Source: Lota lota (Eukaryota; Chordata; Actinopteri; Gadiformes; Lotidae). From it: a DNA stretch of 64,000 nt. Numbering within the stretch: the first letter of the stretch is position 1; every line of letters starts with the position of its first letter. The notes under the pieces were generated by a model. The model was not told the origin of the DNA, did not search any database, and was given only the letters and a program-made list of their open reading frames with translations. Positions 13,680 through 25,808 of this stretch are shown piece by piece. Location of the stretch: assembly GCA_026745465.1 (NCBI GenBank), contig JACYXH010000473.1, forward strand, positions 4,087,191-4,151,190, given 5' to 3'. Made by a program: the position numbers and the translations under genes.

Positions 13680-14570
13680 CTAGTAGGCGTTTGTTGGGTA
13701 TTCAAATAAATTGGCAAGCGTTTTTGCCGTAAGCTTTTTTGTGATGATCTGCACAAGAGAAATAATATAATTGTAATGATAGTACAAAAATTATCCATAA
13801 ATGAGCCATCATTGTTTTCTTTGTCTTCATTCTTTTTTTTTATTTTACAGTCCAGTAGCATGTATCCCTGGTCTCTAGGGGTCATATACTTATTTTTTTC
13901 TTCAAATTTTCTAAAAGAATAATAAAGAAAATCTAAATATGAATTCTAATTTTATCTCTGACTAGCCTAAGCCGTTCCACCAACACACATGTCCCACTAA
14001 AACAAACTCTAACCAGTAGAAGCATGTAACAGGTTTTAGCATAGCTTAGTTTAGTGGCTGATGAACATGCAGTGTGCTGCAGCATCCTCTGCTCTCTCCG
14101 AGGTGTAATCAAGCTTCACACGTGGCGGCAACGTGGCTGAGGTTCAGCAGTGCACAACCTCGGCTCTTGAAACCAAATGATTTTCACGCTCCCTCTTAAA
14201 GCGAGTGAGCTGCGAACGAGTGAATTTGGGTGTATGAATGAAAGTTTCCAATGTTTGTTTAGTTTTCAATGTGTTTGTTTTCTTTAATTGATTTCCACCT
14301 TTGCAAGATTGATTATGTTTTGTTTGTTGTTGTTTTTCCCTTTTTAAATGCCTTGTTTATTACCTCGGCCCAAGCCCCATGCAGCCCATGTTGTATGTAA
14401 TCTACTAATAGTCAGGCGGTACAAAACAGATCTATTGGTATATTTAAAAGCCATTTGCGGGGCTCTATGCTTTGTATCCGCAAAGTGCTGCTTCGTGCGC
14501 CCACCCCTGTTCCACAGATGGGACATCAATTAGAAACAAACTAACGGTAGCTTTACAAGGATGTGCTCTT
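13680..14570. other. Unique intronic sequence
   Basis: AT-rich to about 14330, then a more complex stretch (14360-14540) with an ATTA-containing core that could be conserved non-coding DNA. No coding evidence. Confidence 0.4.
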
Positions 14571-14574
14571 CGAC

Positions 14575-14625
14575 CCTGTGTGTGTCTGTGTGTGTGTGTA
14601 TCTGTGTGCATTTGTGTGTGCGTGC

Positions 14626-14665
<40 letters not shown>
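14575..14665. repeat. (GT)n array
   Basis: GT dinucleotides with CT, AT and GC interruptions, pure at 14629-14665. Confidence 0.9.
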
Positions 14666-14941
14666 ATGTGACTGTTTACAAGCTGTGGTGAGCACATACA
14701 AGTGTCTCATGTCAGACTTTTAATCATTTTGGGTCCAGGCTATGGTGGGGTGGGTGGCTAAACCTTGTTTAGTGTAGGCTGAAGGAGAGAGTGACAGAGA
14801 GAGAGAGAGAGAAAAGAAGAATTCAGACACCACCCACCACCCGCCTACCTTTCTCTCTACCGCTCCTCTCCTCGCTCCCTGCAAGGAGTATGTTTAATAC
14901 ATAAGGGTCTAATCGCTATTGCAGCTGTGTCCTCTTTATCT

Positions 14942-14944
<3 letters not shown>

Positions 14945-15004
<60 letters not shown>

Positions 15005-15100
15005 TATCTCTCTCTCTCCCTCTCTCTCTCCTTCTTATCTCCCTCTTTCTCTCCCACCATCTCTCTCTCTCTCCCTCTATCTCTCTTACTCCCTGTCTCT
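14945..15100. repeat. (CT)n microsatellite and pyrimidine block
   Basis: Pure CT at 14945-15000, then CCCTCTAT-type interruptions to about 15100. Confidence 0.92.
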
Positions 15101-15265
15101 TTAGAAGGTGAAGAATGGGCCATTTTAATAGACCTCTCTCTCCGGGTCTTCACCTCCCCTCTTTTTATTCCCAGCTATGTATTTTTCATCACCTTCCCTC
15201 CTCTTTTTTCTATATTTCTATATTTTATATTAGCTTCGACCAGAAAAAGAGAACAATGAACTGAT

Positions 15266-15418
<153 letters not shown>

Positions 15419-15701
15419 TGAAGAGGGAGAGAGATGGAGAGCAGGTACAGTTCCCACCCCTGGGCCACACACAGGGTCAACGGTAGACACATCTCTCCTT
15501 CCCCCCCTTCTATCGTTTACCTGCTAGCGTTTTTTCCATCAGAACAAAGAAGAAACGATGGACCACCAGTTTCACTGAGACCGAAAGAAAGGAGAAGGAA
15601 GAAAGAAAAAATGTATCACTTTCCCACAGATTCAGATTTGAATGAGGCCCGGCTTACCTGTGATGGAGCAGCTCACCTTGGGGCTAAATCATCACATTGG
15701 A

Positions 15702-15719
15702 CCCCCCCCCCCCCCCCCC
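15702..15719 (+). repeat. Poly-C tract (18 nt)
   Basis: Homopolymer C followed by TCCCC. Confidence 0.95.
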
Positions 15720-15779
15720 TCCCCACTGCTCTGTCTGCGGCCCCTGCCCTTCCACCGCTTGCTCTTTTCCTCCAGGTAT

Positions 15780-15960
15780 TAATGGATGCAAATGGAGCCG
15801 TGTGCGGGGGTAGGAGCTGACATTCATGGCTCTGATTAGAACACGCGGGCCCCAACACTTTGTAATTGATTGCGGCCGCGGACGGCGCACGCTCGCTCCA
15901 CGCCGCTCCAACAAGGCCCACATCGCTCTCTCCAAATCCTATTAGTCTGTCCGCCCCGGC
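15780..15960. other. Candidate conserved non-coding stretch
   Basis: Complex, repeat-free sequence between repeats, with a GC-rich centre (GCGGCCGCGGACGGCGCACG) and ATTAG/TAATTGATT motifs. It has no reading frame with domain character. The conserved status is a guess from composition. Confidence 0.25.
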
Positions 15961-15964
15961 GTTT

Positions 15965-16039
15965 CTGTGTGTCTGTGTGTGTTTGCATGTGTGTATGTGA
16001 TGGTGTACGTGTCAGATTCTATCTGTGTGTACTTGTGTT

Positions 16040-16082
<43 letters not shown>

Positions 16083-16136
16083 AAGCATGTGTGGGTGTAT
16101 GTGTTACTATCACACACACACTCACACACAAACATA

Positions 16137-16174
<38 letters not shown>

Positions 16175-16200
16175 CACAAGCACATATAAAGAGCACATTT
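15965..16200. repeat. (GT)n followed by inverted (CA)n
   Basis: A GT array (pure at 16043-16081) is followed 30 bp later by a CA array (16111-16180). The two arms are reverse complements around GTGTTACTATCACAC. Confidence 0.9.
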
Positions 16201-16259
16201 ATATGTGCATAGGATAAACATGCACATAATCACACAGGTGCTTAAGCGTGGTTGCAAAC

Positions 16260-17680
16260 AGACATCACACGCCCATCTCCATTTCCCGCACCCATTCGAT
16301 GTATATCGTTTTTTAAGTGGGCGCTTGATTTAATTCTCAAGGCCAAGGTTCCTCTGCGAGGGAAGACATGACCGGAACACGACAGCCCGCTTTGTTTATC
16401 TATCTCGCCGGGCGGGTCGATGGGGAGAGGTCACGACCCCTGTGAATTTGGGAGTTAATCCCAGGAACTGCTTCCCGGGGGTCATGGGGTTGGTGGGCGT
16501 GGCTGATCCAGTGATAGAAGCGCAGGAGGTCAAGGTGTCACCTTGGGGGAGAGACCGAAAGAGGGAAGAGGGTGGAGAAGGTGACAAGGTCGATGGAGGC
16601 AGGGAGAGAGGGAGGGGGGAGAGGGGTCGGAGAGATCAGCGATGAAAGAAAGAGTCTTTGATGAGGGAAGAGAGAGAGAGAGAGGGGAAGCTGGAGGTCA
16701 TGTTTGTGAAGGAACAGATGAAAATAGTTCAAAGTTAAACAACAGGAGAGCAGTAAAGAGGAAAAAAAAGAAGTGAGAGTAGTAAAATGCTGAGAACAGT
16801 GTCCTCCTCCTTTTGTTGTGTTTTGGTGCACGCGCTTGTGTGTGTGTGTAGGAGCAGGTATTGGAAGGTGTTATAGCAATTAGCAATGTAGTTCACGGGG
16901 GAGGCTCTCGTCATGGTGGGCCCATTAAACACATAGCCTCGGTTATGCTGACTTGCACACCTCACACTCTGTGCTAAACACACACACACACACACACACA
17001 CATACACACACAATTACCTTCCATGTCACCACACACATGCTGATACTGTCACACATGTAGGCAGAGACAGAATAATGCAACAATATAACAAACAATAAAA
17101 CGAATTTAAATGTAACACCGGTATAGGGAATGCAGTTATAAAAACACAATGGTGAACATGTGATCTGATAGAAGCATGGACATGAGTCGAATGACACTGG
17201 CAACTGTATGGTACGATGCAAATGGATTGAGATGCTCGTACTCTTACTTATTATTAATTAACATCATCATCCATTCAAATTAAATTTACTTTATTGTGAT
17301 TGAACATCCATGAGTTCTGCATCCATCCATCCATCCATCCTATGTCCTAGATCAAAAAGCTAAATGTAGGCCTAAGTACAAATATATAAACTTATAAACA
17401 ATCCTTGTGAACAATAGTCAACATAACCACATCCAAATCAACCTAACCCTTCATAACCGAACACCCAGAGGCCAGAATGATATGAAGTATGATTCATCTG
17501 ATTAATGATATATGAAGCCCTTATTTCCTATATGATGGATTGGGTCTGATGATTCCCAGTCATCCATCCATGACCACAAGAGCCAGATACGGTTTATGGC
17601 TTGGACGAGGTTTATTGATGAATATTGTATTGCATGTATATTGAAGATTAAGACTCAATTTCGCTCCTTTGACCTTTACT
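16260..17680. other. Intronic sequence without a recognised gene
   Basis: Unique GC-rich stretch 16280-16530, GA-rich 16540-16690, (CA)n at 16980-17012, and AT-rich unique sequence with a (CATC)n array at 17318-17340. Confidence 0.5.
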
Positions 17681-17798
17681 GTGTGTGTGTTTGTATGTGC
17701 GTGTGTGTATGTGTGTGTGTATATGTGTGCGCGCGTGCGTCTACCTCCACTTTGTGCAGCGGTGTGTGCCAGTGAGAGTTTGTTGCTGTTGATTTGTT

Positions 17799-17832
<34 letters not shown>

Positions 17833-18095
17833 GTGCACCTGTCATCTCACTTAGGAGCTGCTGTTGCTGCACAAGCTCACCCTGACCTTTCAGCTGCCAT
17901 GCACAAACATACACGATAACACACACACACACACACACACTAACACACACACACACACGTACACACACACACACACACACCATACATACACACACTTACA
18001 CACACATGCACACATGAACAACAACACATCGCACAAATATGGGCACATCAAAAAAGACACACACCCACACACAAACACACACACACACACAGAAA
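17680..18095. repeat. (GT)n and (CA)n cluster
   Basis: GT-rich at 17682-17735 and 17800-17832, then CA-rich from 17920 to 18095. Confidence 0.88.
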
Positions 18096-18099
18096 TCCC

Positions 18100-19170
18100 C
18101 ATAGAGTCCCCCCTAGCCCAACCAAACAGACATGGATAACTGTAATTAGGCGTCGCCCTGGGGGCTCGCGTGTGACCGGCTCCTCCCTGACTGCAGGAGG
18201 AAAGGGCAGGGTGACATTTTAGGACAGCCATGTGCCACCGTGATTAGAGCCACATGCGTGACCACCGGCGCGACGTACACAACCGTGGAGACCGACTCCC
18301 TGAGCTCCTCAGTGTGTGTGGCGAGGAAGACGTTAACCTTTTTAGTCCGGAAACTGGAAAATGCTTAGTGTTGCATCTTTGTTGTTGGGGCGGTTTTTGA
18401 TCTGTGAGCCGTCAGTAGGGAGTATTGACAGTCTTCACTTGGGAGTGCACTCTTCATATCAGCATTCCTTTGCTAAGCACTTTCAGTCCAGTTTCTGGCA
18501 TAATGATGTTCATTTGAAAGATCATAATTTTAATTAGAAAGTAAGAAGATATAATAATACATTGTTTTTATAAATGTCCTTTTACTTTTAATTTGTAAAA
18601 TTAATGCAAGGCTATGCATGAATGAATAAAATGCATACATTATTTGAGAAAGGGATGAACAATGCTAGCTTCATTCAACATACAGGCGGTACTATGCTAT
18701 GCAACGCGTTACAGGCGGTAATGCGCAGACAGATGGGAAAGGCCTATAAAAGAGAGGGAGAGCTCCAGCCAGTTAATCTTATCTTAATTTTCCCCAGTAA
18801 ATAAGCAGAGCCTTAATGGCCATCATTAGAACTGGAATTACTGCTCCCTGCATTATAACGCAATTCATTTGCAGTCTGTCTCTTTGTGTCTCTGAGCTTT
18901 CCTCTCTATCCCTTTTGCTCTTTCTGTTTCTGTCTCTGAGTCTCCTTCTGTCTCTGTCTCTCTCCGCCTCTGCCTTTGTCTGTCTCTGTCTCTCAATGTC
19001 TCTCTAGCGTGTTATCTATCATGTTATAGTTCTATATATTTCCCTATTCCTCTATCTAAAATTCTATCCAACAATTCATCCTGCTATTGATATATCAATT
19101 GCTGTATCGCTATATGGATCAAAATATCAACAATTGTATCTATACGGTGTATTCCTATATACTGTAGACA
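18100..19170. other. Intronic sequence; candidate conserved stretch at 18690-18870
   Basis: Within 18690-18870, TTAATCTTATCTTAATTTTCC, TTAATGGCCATCATTAG and ATTACTGC suggest clustered homeodomain and GATA-type sites. 18880-19010 is pyrimidine-rich. No gene is seen. Confidence 0.3.
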
Positions 19171-19176
19171 TCCCCC

Positions 19177-19177
<1 letters not shown>

Positions 19178-19219
<42 letters not shown>
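19178..19219. repeat. (CA)n microsatellite
   Basis: C8 followed by a CA dinucleotide run. Confidence 0.93.
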
Positions 19220-19220
<1 letters not shown>

Positions 19221-20040
19221 GACTACCAGAGCCTAGTCTGCAGCCAGGATAGATGTAGTGATGGATGGTTCAGACTCACCGCTGTCCCCACACATGAGCC
19301 CCTATGACCTCATCACCGGCCCGTGAGGCAGGGCAGGGCTCACTCGTTGTGCCCAACCAATCAGAAGTATTATTAAACCTGGCTGCCTGATGCCTATTCA
19401 TCTGTTCCTCTCATTTGAAGATTGTGACGATTTCTTTCTCTTTCAATTCCCTAGTGATCATTGTGGTTTCGATATGTTTGTCCATTTTATCTTTGCATTT
19501 TATTAAGTGTTGAAGAAGCCTTTCTTAGGGAATCAGGTGAATGGAGTGTAGAAGGTCATTGTATTTCCTATGTACCGTAATACTTGAAGAAAGGGTTTAG
19601 AAAAGCATATTAGCTGTTTGATAAAGCTGCTATAGTGGTTTGGTAATGAAGGTTTAATTCTGGTTGACAGGAGGGAGCTCGTCCTTTTTCAAAAGCGAGT
19701 TTAGAGTTTCAGAAACCAAACCAGCAAATAAGTCAGCCGGTTCCAGGTTAACAGCAGCAGACCAAGGTTAGTGTTGTACTCGCCGCAGCATTGTTCCGCT
19801 CCTTCCTCTGTTGCTTTTAATACGGAATCAAGGCTGCCTCTGCTATCAGTGACCTTGTCAGTGAAACAGCTCTCTTTAACATGACACCAAGCCAGCATAA
19901 CCACACACTCCCTTCCTCCCACTGTAGCCGCTGAAAGGGCCATTCAACCTTGGTCCTCCTCAGAGAATAATCCATCCATATTTCCCATTGACGTCTTTGT
20001 CCTCTGCATCATCCAGAGACGGTGCAGTGGCCATTTATAT
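19220..20040. other. Unique intronic sequence
   Basis: No tandem repeat and no convincing reading frame. Confidence 0.45.
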
Positions 20041-20144
20041 CTCCCCCCATCCCTCCCTTCCCGTGACCACTCATCCATCCATTCATCCATTTATCCATCC
20101 ATCAATTTCCCCTTTTATATCCATTATTCTCCGTCCCCCCTTCA

Positions 20145-20148
<4 letters not shown>

Positions 20149-20197
<49 letters not shown>

Positions 20198-20430
20198 TCT
20201 CTCGCTCTCTCCATCTCTCTCGCTCTCTCTCGCCATCTCTCTCGCTCTCTCTCGCCATCTCTCTTACTCTCTCTCTCCATCGCCATCTCTCTCCCTCTCT
20301 CTCCCTTTCACTCTCTCCCTTTCTCTCCCTCCCTTTCTCTGTCTCTCCCTCTCTCTCCCTCTCTCTCTCTCTCTGTTTCTCCATCTCTCTCTCTCTTTAT
20401 TTCTCTTTCTCCTTCTCCATCTCCACCTCC
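20149..20430. repeat. (CT)n array and long pyrimidine block
   Basis: Pure CT at 20149-20192, then a higher-order pattern of CTCTCTC(G/C)CCAT units repeated to about 20285, then CT/CCCT sequence to 20430. Confidence 0.9.
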
Positions 20431-20577
20431 CTTCCTTGCTCATCTCTTCTGCCTGCTTGGTCTCTCCACTCCAGTTTTCTGGATGGTGTGGACCCTCAAA
20501 GCTCTTTACAATAAATGCCTCACCCACTTTCGGCTCCACCGTTGTTGATGAGCAAGGTTCTTCAACAAGCAACTTCA

Positions 20578-20682
20578 TGGGAGCAGTAAGAGGTCCAGGT
20601 GATCTTGCCCAAGGGCACCTCAACACTTTACCCGGCGACCTGCACTTTCTGCCCATGAAAAGCTGTCGCCATCCTGCTTAGC
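20578..20682. repeat. Dispersed fish repeat fragment
   Basis: Contains GTGATCTTGCCCAAGGGCACC, TTTACCCGGCGACCTGCA and GTCGCCATCCTGCTTA, the same order of blocks as the fragment at 11130. It is probably the same broad family. Confidence 0.5.
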
Positions 20683-20689
<7 letters not shown>

Positions 20690-20725
<36 letters not shown>

Positions 20726-20912
20726 CACCCTTCATCTCACTGTCATTTCCTCTCTCCTATATCTCTCTATCTGTCTCCATCACCCCATCACCCCATCCAT
20801 CCCTCCCTCCCTCTGCCCTTCTCTTCTCTCCCTGTCTCTATCTCACTATTCACCCATCCCTCCCTCTGTTCTTTCCTCCCGTGTGTCGTCCCCCCCCCCC
20901 CCCCCCCCCCCC
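20690..20912. repeat. (CT)n, pyrimidine block and poly-C (23 nt)
   Basis: (CT)n at 20690-20722, pyrimidine-rich sequence with CCATCCC units to 20880, C23 at 20890-20912. Confidence 0.9.
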
Positions 20913-20914
20913 TG

Positions 20915-21171
20915 TTCCCCGGCTGCTCCCTGACAGCTCGGGGCTGGGTGGTGTTCATCTCCTGTCAGGCCGGCCGAGGCTTCACATGGCAGGCAGGCTG
21001 ACCTTGCCCTGCCCTGCCCTGTTGGATCTCCCTCTCACTGCAGCACCACCATCCCCTGACTAATCCAGCTAGAATGGGCAACCTATTGAAACATCTGCTA
21101 TTTTAATTACCAAAACGATGTGTTTTAATCCCACAAACCTCAGACCAAGGAGATTCGCAACCAGCCTTTGC

Positions 21172-21202
<31 letters not shown>

Positions 21203-21512
21203 ATGTGTGTATGCGTGTTAGCGCATATGTCTGTGGCTGTGCCTGCATGTGTGAATGTGTGAATGTGCACTCGTGCACGACTTTATTTGCATGACTTCTG
21301 TGTGCGCCTTATGCATGCGGTGGTGAGGCACCGCCAGCGCTTCCTTCTTCACTTGATATATATCTAAGCACAGGGAGGATACACAGCGCAGCCCACTTCC
21401 TCTGCACAGGAAGTGGGGACGCACAACCAGAGCGGGAGGGGAGGATGTCCGTAAATCGAAATATGGATTTTCATGGGCATCCTACGATCTAAATGTAGAC
21501 AGATGGACGCGT

Positions 21513-21550
<38 letters not shown>

Positions 21551-23070
21551 GCATGTCTGTGACCGTGTCTGTGATGTGGAGATTTAAAGCCCGCCTGTCT
21601 CTCAGCCTGTCTGTGCTTTCTATTGGTGAGATCTGGCTGTTGTATTTAAAGGAAAGCCGGTGGTGGCGTACAGCAGCAGCAGCAGCAGCAGCACACACAG
21701 AGAAAGCAGATGGCCGCTGCTCCCAGTCCTGCCAAGGGACGGCAGGAAACAAGCCCCAGACAGGAACGCACTTCCTGCGTTCTGCCGCCTCATGTCGTTT
21801 CTCTTGTCTGTTTGTCCGTTTCTGTCTTTCCTCCGACGTAGCCCCATAAAGGCAATAAGATAGGTTGAGTGTTTATATTTGTGTTTTTCAAATGACTTTA
21901 AGTTTATTTAGTATTTATTTAGTCATGTTTTGCTGTTGTTTTGAATGGGGGTTCGGAAAAAATGGGCGATGTTGTGTGGATCCGACATGGCTCAGTTTCT
22001 CCATGACTCTATCAGTGCGGTGCCGGTTCTCCGAACCCCGGATGTCATTCTGGCTCCGGCAGCAGAGGTCTGCGTTTCCCATCCCCGAGTGCTCTGTGAC
22101 AGGCCCTGAGCCAAGCCCGGGTCTGCTTCCACACAGGACGCCAGATAGTGTGTTCCCCTCCGTCCTGTCAGACAACATCCCAGCCTTTCCCTGAGCTAAA
22201 AAAGATTTGTAGGCTTATCATGTTTTTGGACAGGGACCGTTATTTTTTTTTATTTTTAAGTGATGTTTACTGCCGGAGAGCCGTGGAGGAGGGACATTGG
22301 AAAGAGATGCTTTGGTCCTTCTGGGAGGAACTATAAAATGATATTCTCTTCCTAGCCTCCTCGTGTTTACCTGTCCTAGTGCTGATATATAACAGCATCA
22401 CCATGCAAGAGCATAGTGTCTGCTCTATGTCAGCTCTGAAGGGATCCTGCTAATGTAGGCTGACATGGGGAATTATGTTGGGATGTACAGTGCAGGCAGT
22501 GCAGGAGGCAAATAGCCAAACCAAGATTAACACTCTGACACCACGGCTCTGGCATATCTTCCCAGGACCTGGTCTGGGGGAACATGGAGGAGAAGGGTGT
22601 TGATGATGTATGAAAGGTGGCAGGGGTGTGTGTGTGTATAGTGTGTAAGTGTAGAGCATCTGTGTTTAGTGTGTGTGTGCATGTGCGTGTGTGTGTGCGT
22701 GTATGTTTGGTGTGTGTGTGCGTGCAGGCGTGCGTGCATATGTGTGGGTGTGTATGAGATCAGTGTTCATTATATATTTCTTCAACTTTACTTCCAAACT
22801 GACACCGATTAGGATTTTAGCACGCTAATGTTTTGCAGTTTTTCTAATGCTTACAATCAATTCGCCTTCAACTCTTCCATCTTGTGTACACATTGGAAAA
22901 AAGAAGATGGGATGGAACATATTGTAGGCCCACGCAGGGAAAAAAAAACATTTAGCCCACATGTGGATCACAGATCACACAAAAAAGACATCGGGATGAA
23001 AGTCAAGCAGCACAATTGAAAAAAGACACAAAGCTTGTTGATTTAGAAATTACCAGGGACCTCTGGACCT
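20915..23070. other. Intronic sequence with short GT/CA arrays
   Basis: (GT)n at 21171-21200, (CA)n at 21518-21548, a (CAG)n of seven units near 21672-21692 and GT-rich 22625-22755. 21850-22450 is unique. No gene is seen. Confidence 0.55.
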
Positions 23071-23077
23071 CTCTAAA

Positions 23078-23078
<1 letters not shown>

Positions 23079-23115
<37 letters not shown>
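23079..23115. repeat. (CA)n microsatellite
   Basis: Perfect CA run. Confidence 0.93.
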
Positions 23116-23116
<1 letters not shown>

Positions 23117-23599
23117 CCATGGTCTTGTTCTTGGTTTTCAAAAGACTAACCCCTCATGGTGTTTTCACCCCTTACTCCAGTCCAAGACAACTCCCACTTC
23201 ATTCCAACACCACCACCACCCAACTCACTCTCCCCCTTGCTAACACCCTCTTTACCTAAGCCCAGTGAACAGTTGCTCCGATGTCCCAGATATTCCAGGA
23301 ACTTGTCCACTTCCACCGGAAGTCCTTTCTGAGCTGCTCTGGGCCCTTGACACAGCAGTGAGAGGGGAACAGAATAGAATGGGCGTGAGAAACCCGAGAG
23401 AGAAGAGAGAGAGATGGAGAGGGAGAGAGAGAGAGAGAGACAGAGAGAGAAAACAGACTAAGTAGTAATGTCTTTGTTTGTTGTTTGTTTGTTGCTTTCG
23501 GATATTGTGAACATGTTGTTGTTTGACAGAAATGGGTCACAATGGAACTTAACGGTACAGATTATTATTCGAATACAGAAAAAGGAAAATATACCAAAG

Positions 23600-23640
23600 A
23601 CCCACAGCACACACACACACACACACACGCACACATACAG

Positions 23641-23682
<42 letters not shown>

Positions 23683-24073
23683 AGCACAAACACGCACACA
23701 CAAATAGCTGGATAAATAAAGTCCCATTTACAATGTCAAGGCAAAATAATAAACCAAAACCTTCATCAACATGTGCGGTAAACATGGATTCCTAAATTTA
23801 GCCGTGCGGTTGACTTGACCTTCTCTAAAAACGTCGCAGGCCCATCTGAAGCAATATGTCCTCAGAGGAGTTCTGTTTACATCCCTTTGGGGACCGGGAT
23901 TATGGCGTTTGCTGAGGAGTTCACCCGCCCAATATTCTCTCAGGCTGTCGACGTGTCTTCTGCTACACTCAAACATATGCATATATAAATAAAGTCATAC
24001 ATAGGCATACACTGAATTGTGCACATGAGCACACACACAGACACACACGCACACTCACACACACAAGCACATG

Positions 24074-24105
<32 letters not shown>

Positions 24106-24390
24106 CACACACACACACATACAAATGCATACACAAAACTTGGCATGTGTGCTTCATTCTGTCTAGTAATCCTAAACAGGCTGTTTATCTTCAACAGCTT
24201 GCAGGTGCTCTCTACACACACAGCTTGAACACATGGGCACTCACACACACACCTGCACACACACACACACACACACCTGCACACACACACAGGCATGCAC
24301 ACACACACTCACACACGTACACACACACATTCAAACATGCAAACCCACACAGACACGCACACACACACACACACACACACAAACAAGCGC
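23600..24390. repeat. CA-rich clusters
   Basis: CA arrays at 23608-23700, 24027-24125 and 24238-24382 are separated by unique sequence. 23800-23950 is complex unique sequence and may be conserved. Confidence 0.85.
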
Positions 24391-24844
24391 AACCCACCAT
24401 TTTGTCAGGTACAGGTAAAATATCCAACGGAAAGCCTCGCTAAACACACGGTAAACATAACAATTCAGCTGGATCAATGTGCAGAGACGGATAAGCTACA
24501 TATCAGCAATGCCGTCAAAAGTCTGCAAATCCATGCGTGAATAGAAGGGCGCCGTGCTGCGACCCGTCTGCGGTGGAGACCGACGCAAGCGGTCTGCGCG
24601 GACTACCATGTGGAAAATGACAGACACATTACAGACGCCGACGGGGTTAAAAGAGTCAGTGAGGAACTCATGAGAATCCGTTTCATGGAGATTTCACGTT
24701 GCCTAGCCGTCAGGACTACAACGCTGTGTGTCCGCCACTCGCCTATGATGTCAAATCCGAATAATAATAACGCACTCATTCCTGTGAGCTGGTGTCACTT
24801 AAATGAGGAAAGGGATATGTTGTTTCCTCCCTACTCCCCCCCCC

Positions 24845-24861
24845 CTCTCTCTCTCTCTCTC

Positions 24862-24906
<45 letters not shown>

Positions 24907-24950
24907 TTCTCCCTCTCTTGCTCTCTCTCTGTCTCTCTCTCTCTCTCTTT
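24845..24950. repeat. (CT)n microsatellite
   Basis: C10 then CT dinucleotides to 24904, with interrupted CT to 24950. Confidence 0.92.
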
Positions 24951-25265
24951 CTTCAAGATCTTCGGTTCTAACTAAAGTAGCCCTGCTCTCTGTTATCATT
25001 CCACCAGAGGCTCTCAAAAGGCGCTTTGATATTGAAAGGAGGCTTGACATGAAAGGCGAGGGTTTAGGGGAATGTAAATGGTGGGGGTCTGTGAGAGAGA
25101 GACAGCGAGAGATAGAGAACGAGAGAGGGAGTGCGAGCAAGGGAGAAAGAGAGAGGGAAAGAGAGCGGGAGAGACATCTTCGTCTCACACTTTGGGGACT
25201 CGTTACACTACTGATCTCCTTCTTCATTGTCGGTTACCATGAAACCCCTATGAAAAGTCACACCA

Positions 25266-25400
25266 CTCTGTGAAATATGAAGTGTTATTTTATTTATTCA
25301 TTAATTTGACCAGGACAGTGCACATTGATTACATGACTGTAAACACACCAGAGTTGGCCAAAGAGGTACATTTTCGTCATTAGTCCCTGGGCAGGATAGA
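25266..25400. repeat. Dispersed fish repeat fragment
   Basis: TTTATTTATTCATTAATTTGACCAGGACAGTGCACATTGATTA, then CCAGAGTTGGCCAAAG, then TTAGTCCCTGGGCAGG. These blocks in this order recur across teleost genomes. Family name not assigned. Confidence 0.6.
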
Positions 25401-25501
25401 AAATAGTGTACGGTTTATACAGTGTAAAAAAATGCAATGTTGCTTAAAGTTGAAGTGTGTAGGTTTTAGTGGCATCTAGCTGTGAGGTTGCAGATTGCAA
25501 C

Positions 25502-25502
<1 letters not shown>

Positions 25503-25534
<32 letters not shown>
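25503..25534 (+). repeat. Poly-C tract (32 nt)
   Basis: Homopolymer C inside the left part of the interrupted DNA element, where that family has a C-rich segment. Confidence 0.95.
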
Positions 25535-25565
25535 ATCACCAATGACATAGGAGAAGCTATAGGGG

Positions 25566-25808
25566 ACTGTTCTAGTCTGTAAGGTGCCAGTAGGTACCTC
25601 CAAAATGATGGCATCGTCTACGACAGCATCGAGTAGCCAAGTGGCAAGTGATGAGGCTCCTTGATAGATTTATAAATTGTATTTAGTTATTTGGTCTGTA
25701 AAACTATTGGTAAAATCGTACAAGTAAGATAACGATTACGGTTCTTAATTGAATATGCGTCCTTTCCCCTCCGGGGGATTCATAAAGTGTAATCTAATCT
25801 AATCTAAT
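25566..25808 (+). mobile_element. Probable LINE 3' tail nested in the element
   Basis: The insert ends TCCCCTCCGGGGGATTCATAAAGTG followed by a (TAATC)n tail. A 'CC..GGGGGAT.AATAAAGT' end plus a short tandem tail is typical of teleost non-LTR retrotransposons of the Rex1/L2 kind. The 5' limit is approximate. Confidence 0.55.

Noticed and set aside
21672..21692. (CAG)n as a coding polyglutamine tract
   Set aside because: Seven units only, in unique intronic sequence with no supporting frame.
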